Notes: a model not told the origin generated them from the sequence alone. 64,000 nucleotides of DNA from CAIYQJ01 sp963717255 (GCA_963717255.1 CAVQVT010000009.1:57639-121638); one strand, 5' to 3'; shown: positions 45,297 to 54,387, counted from the stretch's first letter. Translations and numbers: made by a program.

Positions 45297-45783
45297 ACCC
45301 CGCGCGCCGGCCCGACGGCCGGGCCGCCCGTGGCCGGCGCGGCGCTCGGCGCGGCACCAGTCCGGGCCGCGTGCGGGCCGGGCGCGGCGCTGGGTCGTTC
45401 CCGGCTGGCCCCGTGGCCGGACGACCGGGCCGAGGGCCAGCTCCGGCGGGCCTGGCGCGCCAGACAGGTGCGGCGTGCCTCCGCGGCCGGTGGCCCCGGC
45501 CCCGGCCCCGGCCGGAACCACCGCGTATCAGCCCGGGGACTGCCGGACGAGACCGGGCCACCGCCCATCAGCCCCGGGACTACGGTGGGGGTCGGCGGGG
45601 CTGTCTCCGTGCTCGACACCCCGTCGCCGGGCGATCCGACGACGCGTCCGCCAGTCCCCGGGCTGATATCCGGGGGCCGGCGGGCGAGGGGCAGGCCGCC
45701 GAGGGGCCGGCGGGCGAGGGGCCGGCGTCTCGGTGTCGGGGCGGGCGGCAGCCGCGCGTGCCCGGTCTTCGTCCGTCGCGCTC
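45297..45783. other. Non-coding 487-bp stretch with repeats
   Basis: Between the convergent aminotransferase and inositol-phosphatase genes. I see no convincing gene. It holds three copies of a 15-17-base element and a 19-base direct repeat described separately, plus runs of CCGG-rich sequence. It probably includes the terminators of both genes. Confidence 0.6.
45526..45721. repeat. Dispersed inverted and direct repeats (REP-like)
   Basis: TATCAGCCCGGGGACTG at 45526-45542 has a perfect 17-base inverted copy at 45652-45668. A third partial copy, ATCAGCCCCGGGACT, lies at 45567-45581 in the first orientation. Immediately after, GGGGCCGGCGGGCGAGGGG occurs at 45673-45691 and again at 45703-45721. 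The inverted pair could fold into a long hairpin enclosing about 110 bases. Confidence 0.8.
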
Positions 45784-46671
45784 TCAGTCCGTCCCGGCAG
45801 CCTCGTGGAGCCGCGCCAGGACCTCGTCGTGGAGGATGCCGTTGCTCACGAGCATGGTCCGGGTGTCGAACCGACGGGCGCCCTCGAGGTCGGTGAACCG
45901 GCCACCCGCCTCCTCGACGAGCACGACGGGAGCCGCGAGGTCCCACTCCTTCACGTCCGTCTCGACCATCGCCTCGGCGGCACCGTCGGCCACGAGGGCG
46001 TAGCCCCAGAAGTCGCCGAACCCGCGACTCCGCCACGCGCTCCGGAGGAGCGGCAGGATCCCCGGGGCGAGCCCGGTCGTCTCGAGGTCGGGGAGCGAGC
46101 TGAACAGGATCTGCGAGGATGCGACGTCCGGGATCGACGAGACGCGGATCCGCCGGGGCGATCCCCGCTCGGCGGGCCCGGTCCCGGCCGACCACGCTCC
46201 CCCGCCCCGTCGCGCGAACCATCGCTCGCCGAGGGCCGGCGCCGAGATGACGCCCAGCTGCAGCTCACCGTCGCGCTCACAGGCGAGGAGGGTCCCGAAG
46301 AGCGGCACGCCGCGCATGAAGTTGTGCGTCCCGTCGATCGGGTCGACGTACCAGCGGACCGAGGCGCCGGCCTGGAACGCCTCCTCCTCCTCGCCCACGA
46401 TGCCGTGGTCGGGGTACCGGTCGGCGATCCGCTCCCGGATGAGCCGCTCGATCGCGCGGTCCGCCTCGGTGACGAACGTGCCGTCCGCCTTCGCGGTCGT
46501 CTCGATGCCGCTCCGGAAGCCCCGCAGCGCGATCGCGTCCGCCTCGGCGGCCACGCCGAGCGCGAAGTCCAGCCACGCGTCGAGCTCGTCCTCCGACCCT
46601 CGCCGTCGCGACGCGCTCCACTCCGGGCCCCAGGCCCGCTCCCCCGCCGGTGCGTTCGCCCCTGTCTCCAT
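45784..46671 (-). CDS. Inositol monophosphatase family protein (possible histidinol-phosphatase)
   Basis: Mg-dependent phosphatase of 295 residues. Metal-site motifs: GEEEEAF, WYVDPIDGTHNF and KEWDLAAPVVLVEEAGGRF. The N-terminal KADGTFVTEADRAIERLIRE matches the HisN branch of the family, which removes phosphate from histidinol phosphate, but inositol phosphatases share this pattern. Start ATG at 46671. Downstream of the metallophosphoesterase on the same strand (38-base gap), convergent with the aminotransferase. Confidence 0.88.
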   Translation of the reverse strand: METGANAPAGERAWGPEWSASRRRGSEDELDAWLDFALGVAAEADAIALRGFRSGIETTAKADGTFVTEADRAIERLIRERIADRYPDHGIVGEEEEAFQAGASVRWYVDPIDGTHNFMRGVPLFGTLLACERDGELQLGVISAPALGERWFARRGGGAWSAGTGPAERGSPRRIRVSSIPDVASSQILFSSLPDLETTGLAPGILPLLRSAWRSRGFGDFWGYALVADGAAEAMVETDVKEWDLAAPVVLVEEAGGRFTDLEGARRFDTRTMLVSNGILHDEVLARLHEAAGTD

Positions 46672-46709
46672 CGTCCGCGATCCGTCCTTCCCTGCGAGCC
46701 CCCGCGCCG

Positions 46710-47654
46710 TCAGTGGCAGGTGCCCGAGCCGGCGTCCGTGTACGTCCCGCCGGCGACCGGGAGGAACGCCCAGTCGTAGGCGCCGGGACGGAGCGTGAGC
46801 TTGAGCACGCCGTACGCGAGCGCCCGCGCCTCGCTGTTGCGCGGCGCCCGGATGAACGGGTAGAGCGGGGCGCCGCCCGTCCCGACGACGAACTCACGGA
46901 TCCCGCCGTCGCGGTCGAGCACCCCATCCGGCGTCTGGGGGGCGAATCGCTCGTAGTCGTGGTCGTGGCCGTTCACCACGACCTCCGCGCCCGCCGCGTG
47001 CAGGGCGCGCCAGAAGGCGTCCATCTCGGCCGTGGGGCCATGCGGCCCCGACGAGAACCGCGGGTGGTGGAAGTACGCGAGGGTGCACCGGACGGGGTGC
47101 GCGGCGAGGTCGGCCCGGAGCCACCGCTCCTGGGCCGAGCCCGGTCCGCACCCTCCGACGGCAGCGCAGTTCGAGTTGAGGACGATCACGTGCCAGGTGC
47201 CGGCGTCGTAGCTGTACCAACCCTTGCCCTTCGTGCCCGCACGGGACCCGAAGTACGAGAAGTAGGGCGCCGCGTCCTTCGTGTAGTACTCGTGATTCCC
47301 GGGGGCCGGCCGCGTCCGGCTCCGGAACTTGCCCCAGGTGGGCGCGTAGCACTTCGCGAAGTCGGTCCTGGTGCCCTTCGGGTAGGCGACGTCGCCCGGG
47401 ACGATGACGGTGCCGGGCGTCGCCGCGACGAGCTTCGCCGTCTGGGCCGCCCACGGCCTGCCGCACCAGCCCACGTCACCCGCGCCCACGAGCACGGCGA
47501 CCTCGTCCTGCGCGGCCAGGGTCGCTGCGGGTGCGACGCCGGCGGAGAGGAGCACGGCCGCAAGCGCCGCCGCGATCGCCGACCTGCCGGGCCGGCGCGG
47601 CGTCGCACGCCGGGCCGTCGCGTGATCCGGCGCGGTCGTTCGCGGGCCAACCAC
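46710..47654 (-). CDS. Secreted metallophosphoesterase (purple acid phosphatase-like)
   Basis: Exported calcineurin-fold phosphatase of 314 residues. The N-terminus is a signal peptide (RSAIAAALAAVLLSAGVAPAA). Metal ligands: GAGDVGWC (D), VPGDVAYP (D), PGNHEYY (NH), LAYFHHPRFS (H) and VNGHDHDYERF (HxH). Substrate unknown; secretion suggests phosphate scavenging. The GTG at 47654 was chosen because GGAGG lies five bases upstream; an in-frame GTG at 47660 touches that site. Cys pairs (CG...C; CAAVGGCGPG) suggest disulfides in the extracellular domain. Confidence 0.9.
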   Translation of the reverse strand: MVGPRTTAPDHATARRATPRRPGRSAIAAALAAVLLSAGVAPAATLAAQDEVAVLVGAGDVGWCGRPWAAQTAKLVAATPGTVIVPGDVAYPKGTRTDFAKCYAPTWGKFRSRTRPAPGNHEYYTKDAAPYFSYFGSRAGTKGKGWYSYDAGTWHVIVLNSNCAAVGGCGPGSAQERWLRADLAAHPVRCTLAYFHHPRFSSGPHGPTAEMDAFWRALHAAGAEVVVNGHDHDYERFAPQTPDGVLDRDGGIREFVVGTGGAPLYPFIRAPRNSEARALAYGVLKLTLRPGAYDWAFLPVAGGTYTDAGSGTCH

Positions 47655-47753
47655 GGTCACCTCCGTCCGATGCTCCGGGCGTCACGCCGGTCCGGCGCCC
47701 CGGCCGGGGAACCATACCGCCCGGCCGCAGATGGCGCCGCCGGGCGGCCCTCG

Positions 47754-49154
47754 TCAGGCGAGCCCGGCGCGGAGCGCCTCCGGCAGCGGCCGGTGCTCCT
47801 CGGGCGCGACGACGCGGCCGTCGAGGATCGACCCCGTCCCGGTGACGCGGAGCTGGTCGTACAGGTAGGCGACCTTCTCGCCCTGCGACGCGAGGATGGC
47901 GTCCTTCGGGGGGAGGTCCCACAGCTGCCGCTTGAACGGCCCGATCGCCTTCTTGCGCGTCGTGTAGACGAACTGCTGGTCCGTCTGGCCTTCCTTGCGC
48001 TCGTCCCCGGCGTTCGCGAAGCACCACTCCTCGATCTCGCGGTGGAGGTCCGCCGGGAACGCCGGGTGCTCGTACAGGGCGTTCTGGAAGCCCGTCGCGA
48101 GGTGGATCTCGGCGGTCTCGACCTCCGGGAACCGGTGGAAGAGCGAGTCGGGCAGCGTGCTCGCCCCGTGCTGGACGGCGCCGGCGAGCCCGTACGACCG
48201 CGCCACCTCGCCGAGGACGCGGATCGTCTCGAAGTCGAGCTTGACCTCCGCGACGCCGCCCCCGGGGAGCGGGACGCCTCCGTGCGTGGTCCCGGTCGCG
48301 ACGCTCACCTTGCTCACGCCGGCGAGGCCCGGACGGATCCCGTCGAGGACCCTGCGATAGCCGTCGAGGTACGCGCGGAGCTCCTCGGGCGTCGAGTTCG
48401 CCTTGCCGACCTCGCCGATCTCGCCCCCCACGCTGATCGTGATGCCGGCAGGCTCCAGGTCGCGGATGAGCGCCGTGAGCTCGGCGGCGCGCGTGTAGTT
48501 CACCTTCTGCTGCTCGTCCACGGTCGGCTGCGAGAGGTCCACCAGGGTGGAGCTGTCGATGTCGATGTTCCGGTAGCCCGCGGCGATCGCGTCGCGGCAC
48601 GCCTTGCGGATCTCCTCGGTCATCGCTTCGGGGTCGGCGGCGTACTTCTTGCCGTTGAACTGGTAGTGGTCGCCCTGGATGAAGACCGGGTCGGCCCAGC
48701 CCGCGGCGATCGCGCCGGCGAGGACGCTCGTCGCGTACTCGGTCACGCGCTGGTACGTGTACGTCTGCTCGCTCCGCGCGAGCTCGAGGATGACGGGCCC
48801 GACCTCCTTGGCACGCGCCGTCTCGAAGATCACGCGCGCCATGTCGAACGTCTGGGCGCGCAGGTTGATCGCGGGGACGGTGAAGCCGGCGACCTCGCCA
48901 CGGGCGCGGGCGTCGTAGAGGCCCTGGATGCTGGCCGATCGTGCGCCGAGCTCCTGGCTCGCCTCCCAGACGATCCAGCGGGCGGCCTCGACGGTCGCGG
49001 CGTCGTCGCTGAACGTGGCCGTCCATGCGACGTCGCGGATCCCCTTCCGGCGCAGCGCCGCCTCGTCCACGACGACGAGGCGGTCTCCCTCGATGCGGAC
49101 GATGCCGTCGAGGAGCCCGAGGAGCTCCGGGACGGAGGCGGCGACGGTGGGCAT
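47754..49154 (-). CDS. Class II (zinc) fructose-bisphosphate aldolase-like protein
   Basis: TIM-barrel class II aldolase family member, 466 residues, longer than the usual 280-360. Zinc/substrate motifs: FIQGDHYQFN (His), DIDSSTLVD, VGGEIGEVGK (with conserved Glu), ATGTTHGGVPLPGG (His) and QHGAST (His). The extra N-terminal 100 residues and C-terminal arm match a long subfamily of class II aldolases in Chloroflexota and some Actinobacteria. Ketose-bisphosphate cleavage in glycolysis or sugar-acid catabolism is likely; the exact substrate is open. ATG at 49154; a palindromic site lies about 75 bases upstream. Confidence 0.85.
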   Translation of the reverse strand: MPTVAASVPELLGLLDGIVRIEGDRLVVVDEAALRRKGIRDVAWTATFSDDAATVEAARWIVWEASQELGARSASIQGLYDARARGEVAGFTVPAINLRAQTFDMARVIFETARAKEVGPVILELARSEQTYTYQRVTEYATSVLAGAIAAGWADPVFIQGDHYQFNGKKYAADPEAMTEEIRKACRDAIAAGYRNIDIDSSTLVDLSQPTVDEQQKVNYTRAAELTALIRDLEPAGITISVGGEIGEVGKANSTPEELRAYLDGYRRVLDGIRPGLAGVSKVSVATGTTHGGVPLPGGGVAEVKLDFETIRVLGEVARSYGLAGAVQHGASTLPDSLFHRFPEVETAEIHLATGFQNALYEHPAFPADLHREIEEWCFANAGDERKEGQTDQQFVYTTRKKAIGPFKRQLWDLPPKDAILASQGEKVAYLYDQLRVTGTGSILDGRVVAPEEHRPLPEALRAGLA

Positions 49155-49225
49155 CGTGGACTCCCTCTGGTGCGGAGAGCGGCTGCGCGACCCGGTGGAC
49201 CGGCCGCGACACGGGGCAACAGGTA

Positions 49226-49240
49226 CGTACCAATGGTACG
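49226..49240. promoter_or_regulatory. Operator-like inverted repeat
   Basis: CGTACC AAT GGTACG is a perfect 15-base inverted repeat. It is adjacent to the ten-base palindrome GGTACGTACC (49222-49231), with which it shares bases. It lies upstream of the aldolase gene and just after the MttB-like gene. It resembles a repressor binding site; the regulator is unknown. Confidence 0.5.
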
Positions 49241-49280
49241 CCCGATCCGCCCGCCGGTCAGCCCCTCGGGGTGTGGCGGA

Positions 49281-50765
49281 TCAGCGGAGGCCGGCGCGGG
49301 CCTCGAACGCCTCGACGATGCGGTCCAGCTCGCCGGAAACGCCGTCGGGCAGCGGGAGGGGCTCATGCGACGCGAGGATCGACCGGACGCGCTCCCGGGC
49401 GCGGGCTGCGGCCTCCGGCCTGCCCGCGGTGTCCCACACCTCCCAGGTGCGGCGATCGAAGAAGCGCGGCTGCCAGAGCCGCCGCATGTTCGCGAGCGTG
49501 TGGTCCTCCATGAGGAAGTCGCCCGCCGGACCGACGGCGGCGATCGCCTCGACCGCCAGGTCCTCGTCGGTGACCGGCAGGCCCGACGCGAACGACGCGA
49601 GGAGCCCCCAGATCTCGGCGTCCAGGAGCATCTCGTCCATCGAGAAGGTCCGCGCCGCGTACAGCAGCCCGGCCCCGGAGCACATGTCGGCCCCGGAGAC
49701 GAGGCTCGCGAAGGCGGAGAGGCCGTTCTCGACGCCCGCCTGCCAGTCGGGTGCCTTCGACCCGGGCGCGAAGGTCCCGATGCTCACCGGGAGCCCGAAG
49801 GCATGGCCCAGCTGTGCGGAGGCCATCTGCACGAGGAGGTCCTCGGGGCCGCCACACGTCACGAGGCCCGTCCGGAGGTCCATGCACGTCCCACAGGCGC
49901 CGTAGAACGTCGGCGCGCCGGGCACGAGGGTCTCGAGGAGCGTGACGCCGGCCAGCAGCTCGGCGTGCGAGAGCACGACGAGCCCGGTCGCCGTCGCGGG
50001 CGCGGTGGCGCATGCGATCGGCATCGCGACGAAGCCGCTCGGGACGCCGGCGCGGCCGTACGCGACCGCGGCCTCCACGGCCCCGCCCTCGAACGTCAGA
50101 GGGCTCAGGCTCACCTGGAACGACGAGAGGATGGGGCGTGCGCGGAGCGCGTCGGCGCCGCCGGTGACCGCCCGGGCGAGCTCGATCGCGCCATCGGCCT
50201 GGAACGCGTCGACGGCGGTCATGAGCTGGACGTGCTTGCTCGACGCCGTCAGCTGCGTCCGCAGCTCGTGGAGCGGCCGGACGGCGACCGGGATGTCGCC
50301 GGCCTCGGTCGACTGCCAGAGAAAGCCGATCTCGGGGGTGGCGTCCGCCAGACGCGAGACCGTGGCGAGGTCGGCCAGGGTGGTGGCGCGCCGGGCGCCC
50401 GTGTCGAGATCGAGCATCTCCGCGGCACTGCCGTCCGTGGAGAGCCAGCCGTGGCGGCCGTCGAGGACGAGGTCGGCGCGCGGGTCGCGCGCGGCGAGCG
50501 TGTACGCATGCGGGGCGGCCGCGAGAGCCGCCTCGACGTCCGCACGCGAGAACCGGACGCGCTCGGCCGCGTCGTCGACCCGGACGGCATGCGCCGCCAG
50601 GTCCGCCCGGATCGCCGCCGACCGGACCACGACGCCGACGCTGTCGAGCACGTCGAGCGCCGCCTCGTGGACGCGGGCGACGCCGGCGTCGTCGAGGACC
50701 GCCAGCGGCTCGCGCCAGAGGCGCAGCGGCATGACACGGGGCTCGGACGCGGACGTCTGGTTCAT
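49281..50765 (-). CDS. MttB family (trimethylamine methyltransferase-like) protein
   Basis: TIM-barrel corrinoid-dependent methyltransferase family protein, 494 residues. Conserved stretches: EPLAVLDDAGVARVHEAALD, KHVQLMTAVDAFQ, GLVVLSHAELLAGVTLLE, GACGTCMDLRTGLVTCGGPE, MASAQLGHAFGLPVSIGTFA and FLMEDHTLANMRRLWQPRFF. No in-frame amber codon interrupts it, so it belongs to the non-pyrrolysine branch, whose studied members demethylate glycine betaine, proline betaine or carnitine. No corrinoid protein or corrinoid-activating gene is nearby. ATG at 50765, the first start before the conserved region. Confidence 0.88.
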   Translation of the reverse strand: MNQTSASEPRVMPLRLWREPLAVLDDAGVARVHEAALDVLDSVGVVVRSAAIRADLAAHAVRVDDAAERVRFSRADVEAALAAAPHAYTLAARDPRADLVLDGRHGWLSTDGSAAEMLDLDTGARRATTLADLATVSRLADATPEIGFLWQSTEAGDIPVAVRPLHELRTQLTASSKHVQLMTAVDAFQADGAIELARAVTGGADALRARPILSSFQVSLSPLTFEGGAVEAAVAYGRAGVPSGFVAMPIACATAPATATGLVVLSHAELLAGVTLLETLVPGAPTFYGACGTCMDLRTGLVTCGGPEDLLVQMASAQLGHAFGLPVSIGTFAPGSKAPDWQAGVENGLSAFASLVSGADMCSGAGLLYAARTFSMDEMLLDAEIWGLLASFASGLPVTDEDLAVEAIAAVGPAGDFLMEDHTLANMRRLWQPRFFDRRTWEVWDTAGRPEAAARARERVRSILASHEPLPLPDGVSGELDRIVEAFEARAGLR

Positions 50766-51004
50766 GGGACGGGGACCTCGCGGACGGCGGTGAGGCGGGA
50801 GGGGCGCGAGGCCGAGAGTAGCGTGCCGCGGAGGCACTGCGCGCGTCGGCGCTGCCGTCCGGCACTCGACGGACGCACGACCGACACGTACGGTCGGGAC
50901 CGGCGGGAGGCGACGACGCGTGGCCCCCGCACCCGGCCGCCCGCGCCGCGCCGAGCCGGCGACGGGCATGGCCGGGCGTCCACCGAGCGTGGAGGTGACG
51001 GGAC

Positions 51005-51502
51005 ATGCTCGACACCGATCTCCTGGTCGCCCTGGCCGGGATCGCCGGCGTCTTCGTCGGATTCGGGGCGCTCATCAGCGGCACCAGCGGCCCGAACGAT
51101 CTGTGGCTGGTGCGGAGCATCGTCACCCAGGGCCTCATGGTGATCGCCGCCGCCCTCGTCCCGGTCCTGATCGCCAGCTACGGCGTCGCCGGCCATCAGC
51201 TCTGGGTCGTCTGCGCCCTCGCGGTGCTCGCGCTCGACTGGGCGGTGATCGTGTTCCTGCACAGCAGGCGCGAGTACATGGCCTTCCAGGTCCTCCAGGG
51301 CCGTGGGACCCGGGCGGCCATCGGTTCCGCCGCACTGCTCCTCGAGCTGCCGTTCCAGGGTGCGCTGATCCTGATCGTGCTCGGGCTGTTCCCCGACGCC
51401 GACCAGGCGCTGTACCTCACGGCCGTGATCCTGGCGCTGTTCCAGGCCGCGGTGCTCCTCGTGATCCTCGTCTACGCGAAGGGACGTCCGGCCGCCGTCT
51501 GA
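51005..51502 (+). CDS. Hypothetical five-helix membrane protein
   Basis: 165 residues, almost entirely membrane segments: LLVALAGIAGVFVGFGALIS, GLMVIAAALVPVLIASYG, LWVVCALAVLALDWAVIVF, LLLELPFQGALILIVLGLF and VILALFQAAVLLVILVY. The loop SGPNDLWLVRSIV between the first two helices may be conserved in related proteins, but no family name can be given. ATG with GGAGG upstream (GGAGGTGACGGGAC). Stands alone between the divergent MttB-like gene and a convergent gene. Confidence 0.75.
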   Translation: MLDTDLLVALAGIAGVFVGFGALISGTSGPNDLWLVRSIVTQGLMVIAAALVPVLIASYGVAGHQLWVVCALAVLALDWAVIVFLHSRREYMAFQVLQGRGTRAAIGSAALLLELPFQGALILIVLGLFPDADQALYLTAVILALFQAAVLLVILVYAKGRPAAV

Positions 51503-51519
51503 GACCGCCCCCCGCGCGC

Positions 51520-52383
51520 TCAGGCGCGCGGAGCGGGGAGCGCGAGGTTCGCCGCGGCCCGGAAGGGGTCCGCGCCGCGCAGCCCGTGCGCGAGGAGAGC
51601 CTCGATCGTCTCGCGGCGGATCGCGACGGCGGTCTCCAGGTCGGCCGGACGCAGCCCGACGCGCTCGGCGAGGTCGGGGACGATGCCCCATCCGAAGTGG
51701 TCCCACGCACCGCGGCTCGCGTCGAGGGTGGCGAGCACGGCCGGCCCGCGCCGCTCCACGCGACCGAGCGGCCCCACCGCGGGGGGACGCAGGCAGTGTG
51801 CGGCGACCACGCGCGCCCGGGCGTCCTCCCCTGTGCCCAGCACCAGGACGACCCCGAGCCGCACGATCTCGTCGTCGGGGGCGGCGACGGTCAGCCCACG
51901 GAGGCGGTCCAGCACGCCCTCGAGGTCGGCGGCGCGGATCGTCGCGACGAGCGAGAGGCCCGTCCGGTCGGAGACGGCCCGGATCGCGGTCCGCGCGGCT
52001 CCTCGCCGCAGCGCGCCCTCCCCCGCCCCGCCGAGGTCCGGTGCCGTGAGCACGAGCACGCCATCGCCCGCCCCACGGACGGCCTCGTCCACCGGCCCGG
52101 ACGCCGACCCGGGACCGAGGTGGACGACGCGGGTGGTCAGCGAGACCGCGTCGGCGATCGCCGTGGCCAGGGAGGAGGCCGCGGCCCCCGTGCCATCGGC
52201 CTCGGCGGCCCCGGCCCCCCCGGTGACACCCGTCGAGCCGCGCGGGCTCGCGACGAGGATGCCGACGCCCTCGCACGCGAGCGCCCAGACGAGCGCAGCC
52301 AGCTCCGCGTCCAGCAGGCCGTCCGCGACCAGGTCGGCGAGCGAGGCGTCGTGCTCGTGGTCGTGCGCGTGCTGGTGGGCCAT
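51520..52383 (-). CDS. Hypothetical protein with His-rich N-terminus, possibly degenerate secretion-ATPase fold
   Basis: 287 residues. The N-terminus MAHQHAHDHEHDASLADLVA contains six histidines and could bind metal. LDAELAALVWALACEGVGILVASPRG sits where a P-loop would be in a CpaF-like ATPase, but no Walker A lysine is present. Later segments LVATIRAADLEGVLDRLRGL and RLGVVLVLG look like the corresponding CpaF strands. This reading is weak. The gene is convergent with the five-helix protein gene and diverges from the HerA-like gene. Confidence 0.7.
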   Translation of the reverse strand: MAHQHAHDHEHDASLADLVADGLLDAELAALVWALACEGVGILVASPRGSTGVTGGAGAAEADGTGAAASSLATAIADAVSLTTRVVHLGPGSASGPVDEAVRGAGDGVLVLTAPDLGGAGEGALRRGAARTAIRAVSDRTGLSLVATIRAADLEGVLDRLRGLTVAAPDDEIVRLGVVLVLGTGEDARARVVAAHCLRPPAVGPLGRVERRGPAVLATLDASRGAWDHFGWGIVPDLAERVGLRPADLETAVAIRRETIEALLAHGLRGADPFRAAANLALPAPRA

Positions 52384-52513
52384 CGTGGGTCGTGGGCCTC
52401 CCCCGGGCGCGGCGGCGACGCGGACCTGGGAGAGCCCCGCGCGACGCGACCCGCATGATAGGGCGCGGGCGGGAACGGCCGCCCGGACGGGCGACCCCGG
52501 GCACCGCCCTCGA

Positions 52514-52522
52514 TGCTAGGCT
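52514..52522 (+). promoter_or_regulatory. Extended -10 promoter of the HerA-like gene
   Basis: TGC TAGGCT, a TGn-extended -10 similar to the elements at 6.1 and 23.4 kb. The predicted leader is about 53 bases and includes GGAGGG before the ATG at 52582. Confidence 0.45.
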
Positions 52523-52581
52523 CACGGCGGCGTCGCATCCGGCCGCGGGCCGGGCCGACGGCGGCGGAGGGTCGACACGGG

Positions 52582-54261
52582 ATGGACGCCTCGTTCACGG
52601 CGGAGATGGCCGCCGGCTACAGGCTCGACGAGCCGGGGATCGTCATCGGCGGCCCGATGCTCTCGGGGGAGGTCGCCACCGACGAGGTCCGCGTCCAGGT
52701 CGCGCTGTCGATGCTCAACCGCCACGGGCTCGTCGCGGGCGCGACCGGGACGGGCAAGACCAAGACGCTCCAGGCGCTCGCCGGGCAGATCTCGAACGCC
52801 GGCATCCCGTGCTTCATCGCCGACGTCAAGGGCGACCTCACCGGCATGGCCGAACCGGGGGACGCCACGCACCCCAAGGTGGTCCAGCGGTGCGAGAGCC
52901 TGGGCTGGACGATGACCCCGGCGGGGCACCCCGTGGAGCTGCTGTCGCTCACCGGGAAGCTCGGCGTGCCGGTGCGGGCCTCCGTCCACTCGTTCGGCCC
53001 GCTGCTGCTCTCCAAGGTCCTTGATCTCAACGAGACGCAGACCGCCGTCCTCTCGCTCGTCTTCGCCTACTGCGACGACGAGTCGCTCCCACTGCTCGAC
53101 CTCGCCGACCTGCGGACGACGATCTCGTTCCTCGCATCGGACGAGGGGAAGGACGCGCTCGCTGCATACGGCGGCATCGCGCCCGCGACGGCGTCGGTCC
53201 TCCTCCGAGCCATCGTCACCCTCGAGCAGCAGGGCGCCGGCGATTTCTTCGGCTGGCCCGAGTTCGAGGTCTCCGACCTCCTGCGCACCACGCCGGACGG
53301 CCGTGGCGTCGTCTCGCTCCTCGAGCTCGCGGACGTCATGGACCGCCCGCGCCTCTTCAGCACGTTCATGCTGTGGCTCCTCGCCCAGCTCTACACGACG
53401 CTGCCCGAGGCGGGCGACCTTCCGAAGCCGAAGCTCTGCTTCTTCTTCGACGAGGCCCATCTGCTCTTCGCCGATGCCTCCGACGCGCTCCTCGAGCAGA
53501 TCGAGCGGACCGCCAGGCTCATCCGGTCGAAGGGCGTGGGCGTCTACTTCGTCACCCAGGCTCCCACCGACGTGCCGTCGTCGGTGCTCGGCCAGCTGGG
53601 CAACCGCGTCCAGCACGCCCTGCGCGCCTTCACGCCGCAGGACGCCGAGAGCCTCGCCAAGGCCGTGAAGACCTTCCCGATGACCCAGCGGTACGACGTC
53701 GCCCGGACGCTGACCTCGCTCGGGATCGGCGAGGCGCTCGTCACGGTGCTCTCGCCGAGCGGTGTCCCGACGCCGCTCGCCGCGACCCGGATCGTCCCTC
53801 CCGACTCGCTCATGGCCGCGCTCCCGCCCGAGCGGGTCGCCGCCCATGCGGCCGCGAGCCCGCTCGCCGCGAAGTACGGGACCCCCGTCGACCCGGTCTC
53901 CGCCCACGAGCTCATCACGCAGCGGATCGACGCCGCCAAGGCGGCCGCGGCCGCCGCCGCGGCCCGCCCGAAGCCGCCCACGCCTGCCCAGCTGGAACGG
54001 GACGCGGCCCGTCGGGCCCGGGAGGCGGAGCGCGAGGCCGCCGCCGCGCAGAAGGCCGCCGAACGGGAGGCCGCCGTCGAGCAGCGGCGCCGAGCCGCCG
54101 AGCAGCGTGCCGCCCAGCGCGAGGCCGAGGCGGCACGCAGGGCGGCGGAGCGTCAGCAGCAGGAGCTCATCCGCGCTGGCACCCGCATCCTCACCTCGCG
54201 CAACACACAGTCCGCCATTCGCTCCGTCTTCGGGACGCTCTTCGGCGGCGGCAAGCGCTGA
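52582..54261 (+). CDS. HerA-like (DUF853) P-loop ATPase
   Basis: Protein of 559 residues in the DUF853 branch of the HerA/FtsK superfamily. Walker A GATGTGKTKTLQ and Walker B CFFFDEAHLLF are intact, with sensor-like VYFVTQAPTDVPSSVLGQLG and the family-typical NRVQHALRAFTPQD. Near the C-terminus a long Ala/Arg/Glu coiled coil (about 470-535) precedes the family-end IRSVFGTLFGGGKR. The biological role is not known for this family; nuclease partners (NurA) are absent here. ATG at 52582, GGAGGG upstream. Confidence 0.92.
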   Translation: MDASFTAEMAAGYRLDEPGIVIGGPMLSGEVATDEVRVQVALSMLNRHGLVAGATGTGKTKTLQALAGQISNAGIPCFIADVKGDLTGMAEPGDATHPKVVQRCESLGWTMTPAGHPVELLSLTGKLGVPVRASVHSFGPLLLSKVLDLNETQTAVLSLVFAYCDDESLPLLDLADLRTTISFLASDEGKDALAAYGGIAPATASVLLRAIVTLEQQGAGDFFGWPEFEVSDLLRTTPDGRGVVSLLELADVMDRPRLFSTFMLWLLAQLYTTLPEAGDLPKPKLCFFFDEAHLLFADASDALLEQIERTARLIRSKGVGVYFVTQAPTDVPSSVLGQLGNRVQHALRAFTPQDAESLAKAVKTFPMTQRYDVARTLTSLGIGEALVTVLSPSGVPTPLAATRIVPPDSLMAALPPERVAAHAAASPLAAKYGTPVDPVSAHELITQRIDAAKAAAAAAAARPKPPTPAQLERDAARRAREAEREAAAAQKAAEREAAVEQRRRAAEQRAAQREAEAARRAAERQQQELIRAGTRILTSRNTQSAIRSVFGTLFGGGKR

Positions 54262-54387
54262 CCGGCCGCCGAGGCCGGCCGGCGCGCCGCCGGTCACGGC
54301 CAGGGCCTCGACAGGGCCCTTCCTGAACAGGGCCTCTTCCGGCTCGCAGGCGATACGCCCGGACAGGTGGAGACACTGATCTCGGGG

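Noticed and set aside
49281..50765. Pyrrolysine-containing trimethylamine methyltransferase
   Set aside because: The frame contains no internal TAG and is complete without readthrough.
46650..51143. Very long plus-strand open frame (about 1500 codons) antisense to the phosphatase, aldolase and MttB genes
   Set aside because: High GC makes stop codons rare; the translation is Arg/Ala/Gly/Asp-rich without domains, while the minus-strand genes show clear families and start sites.
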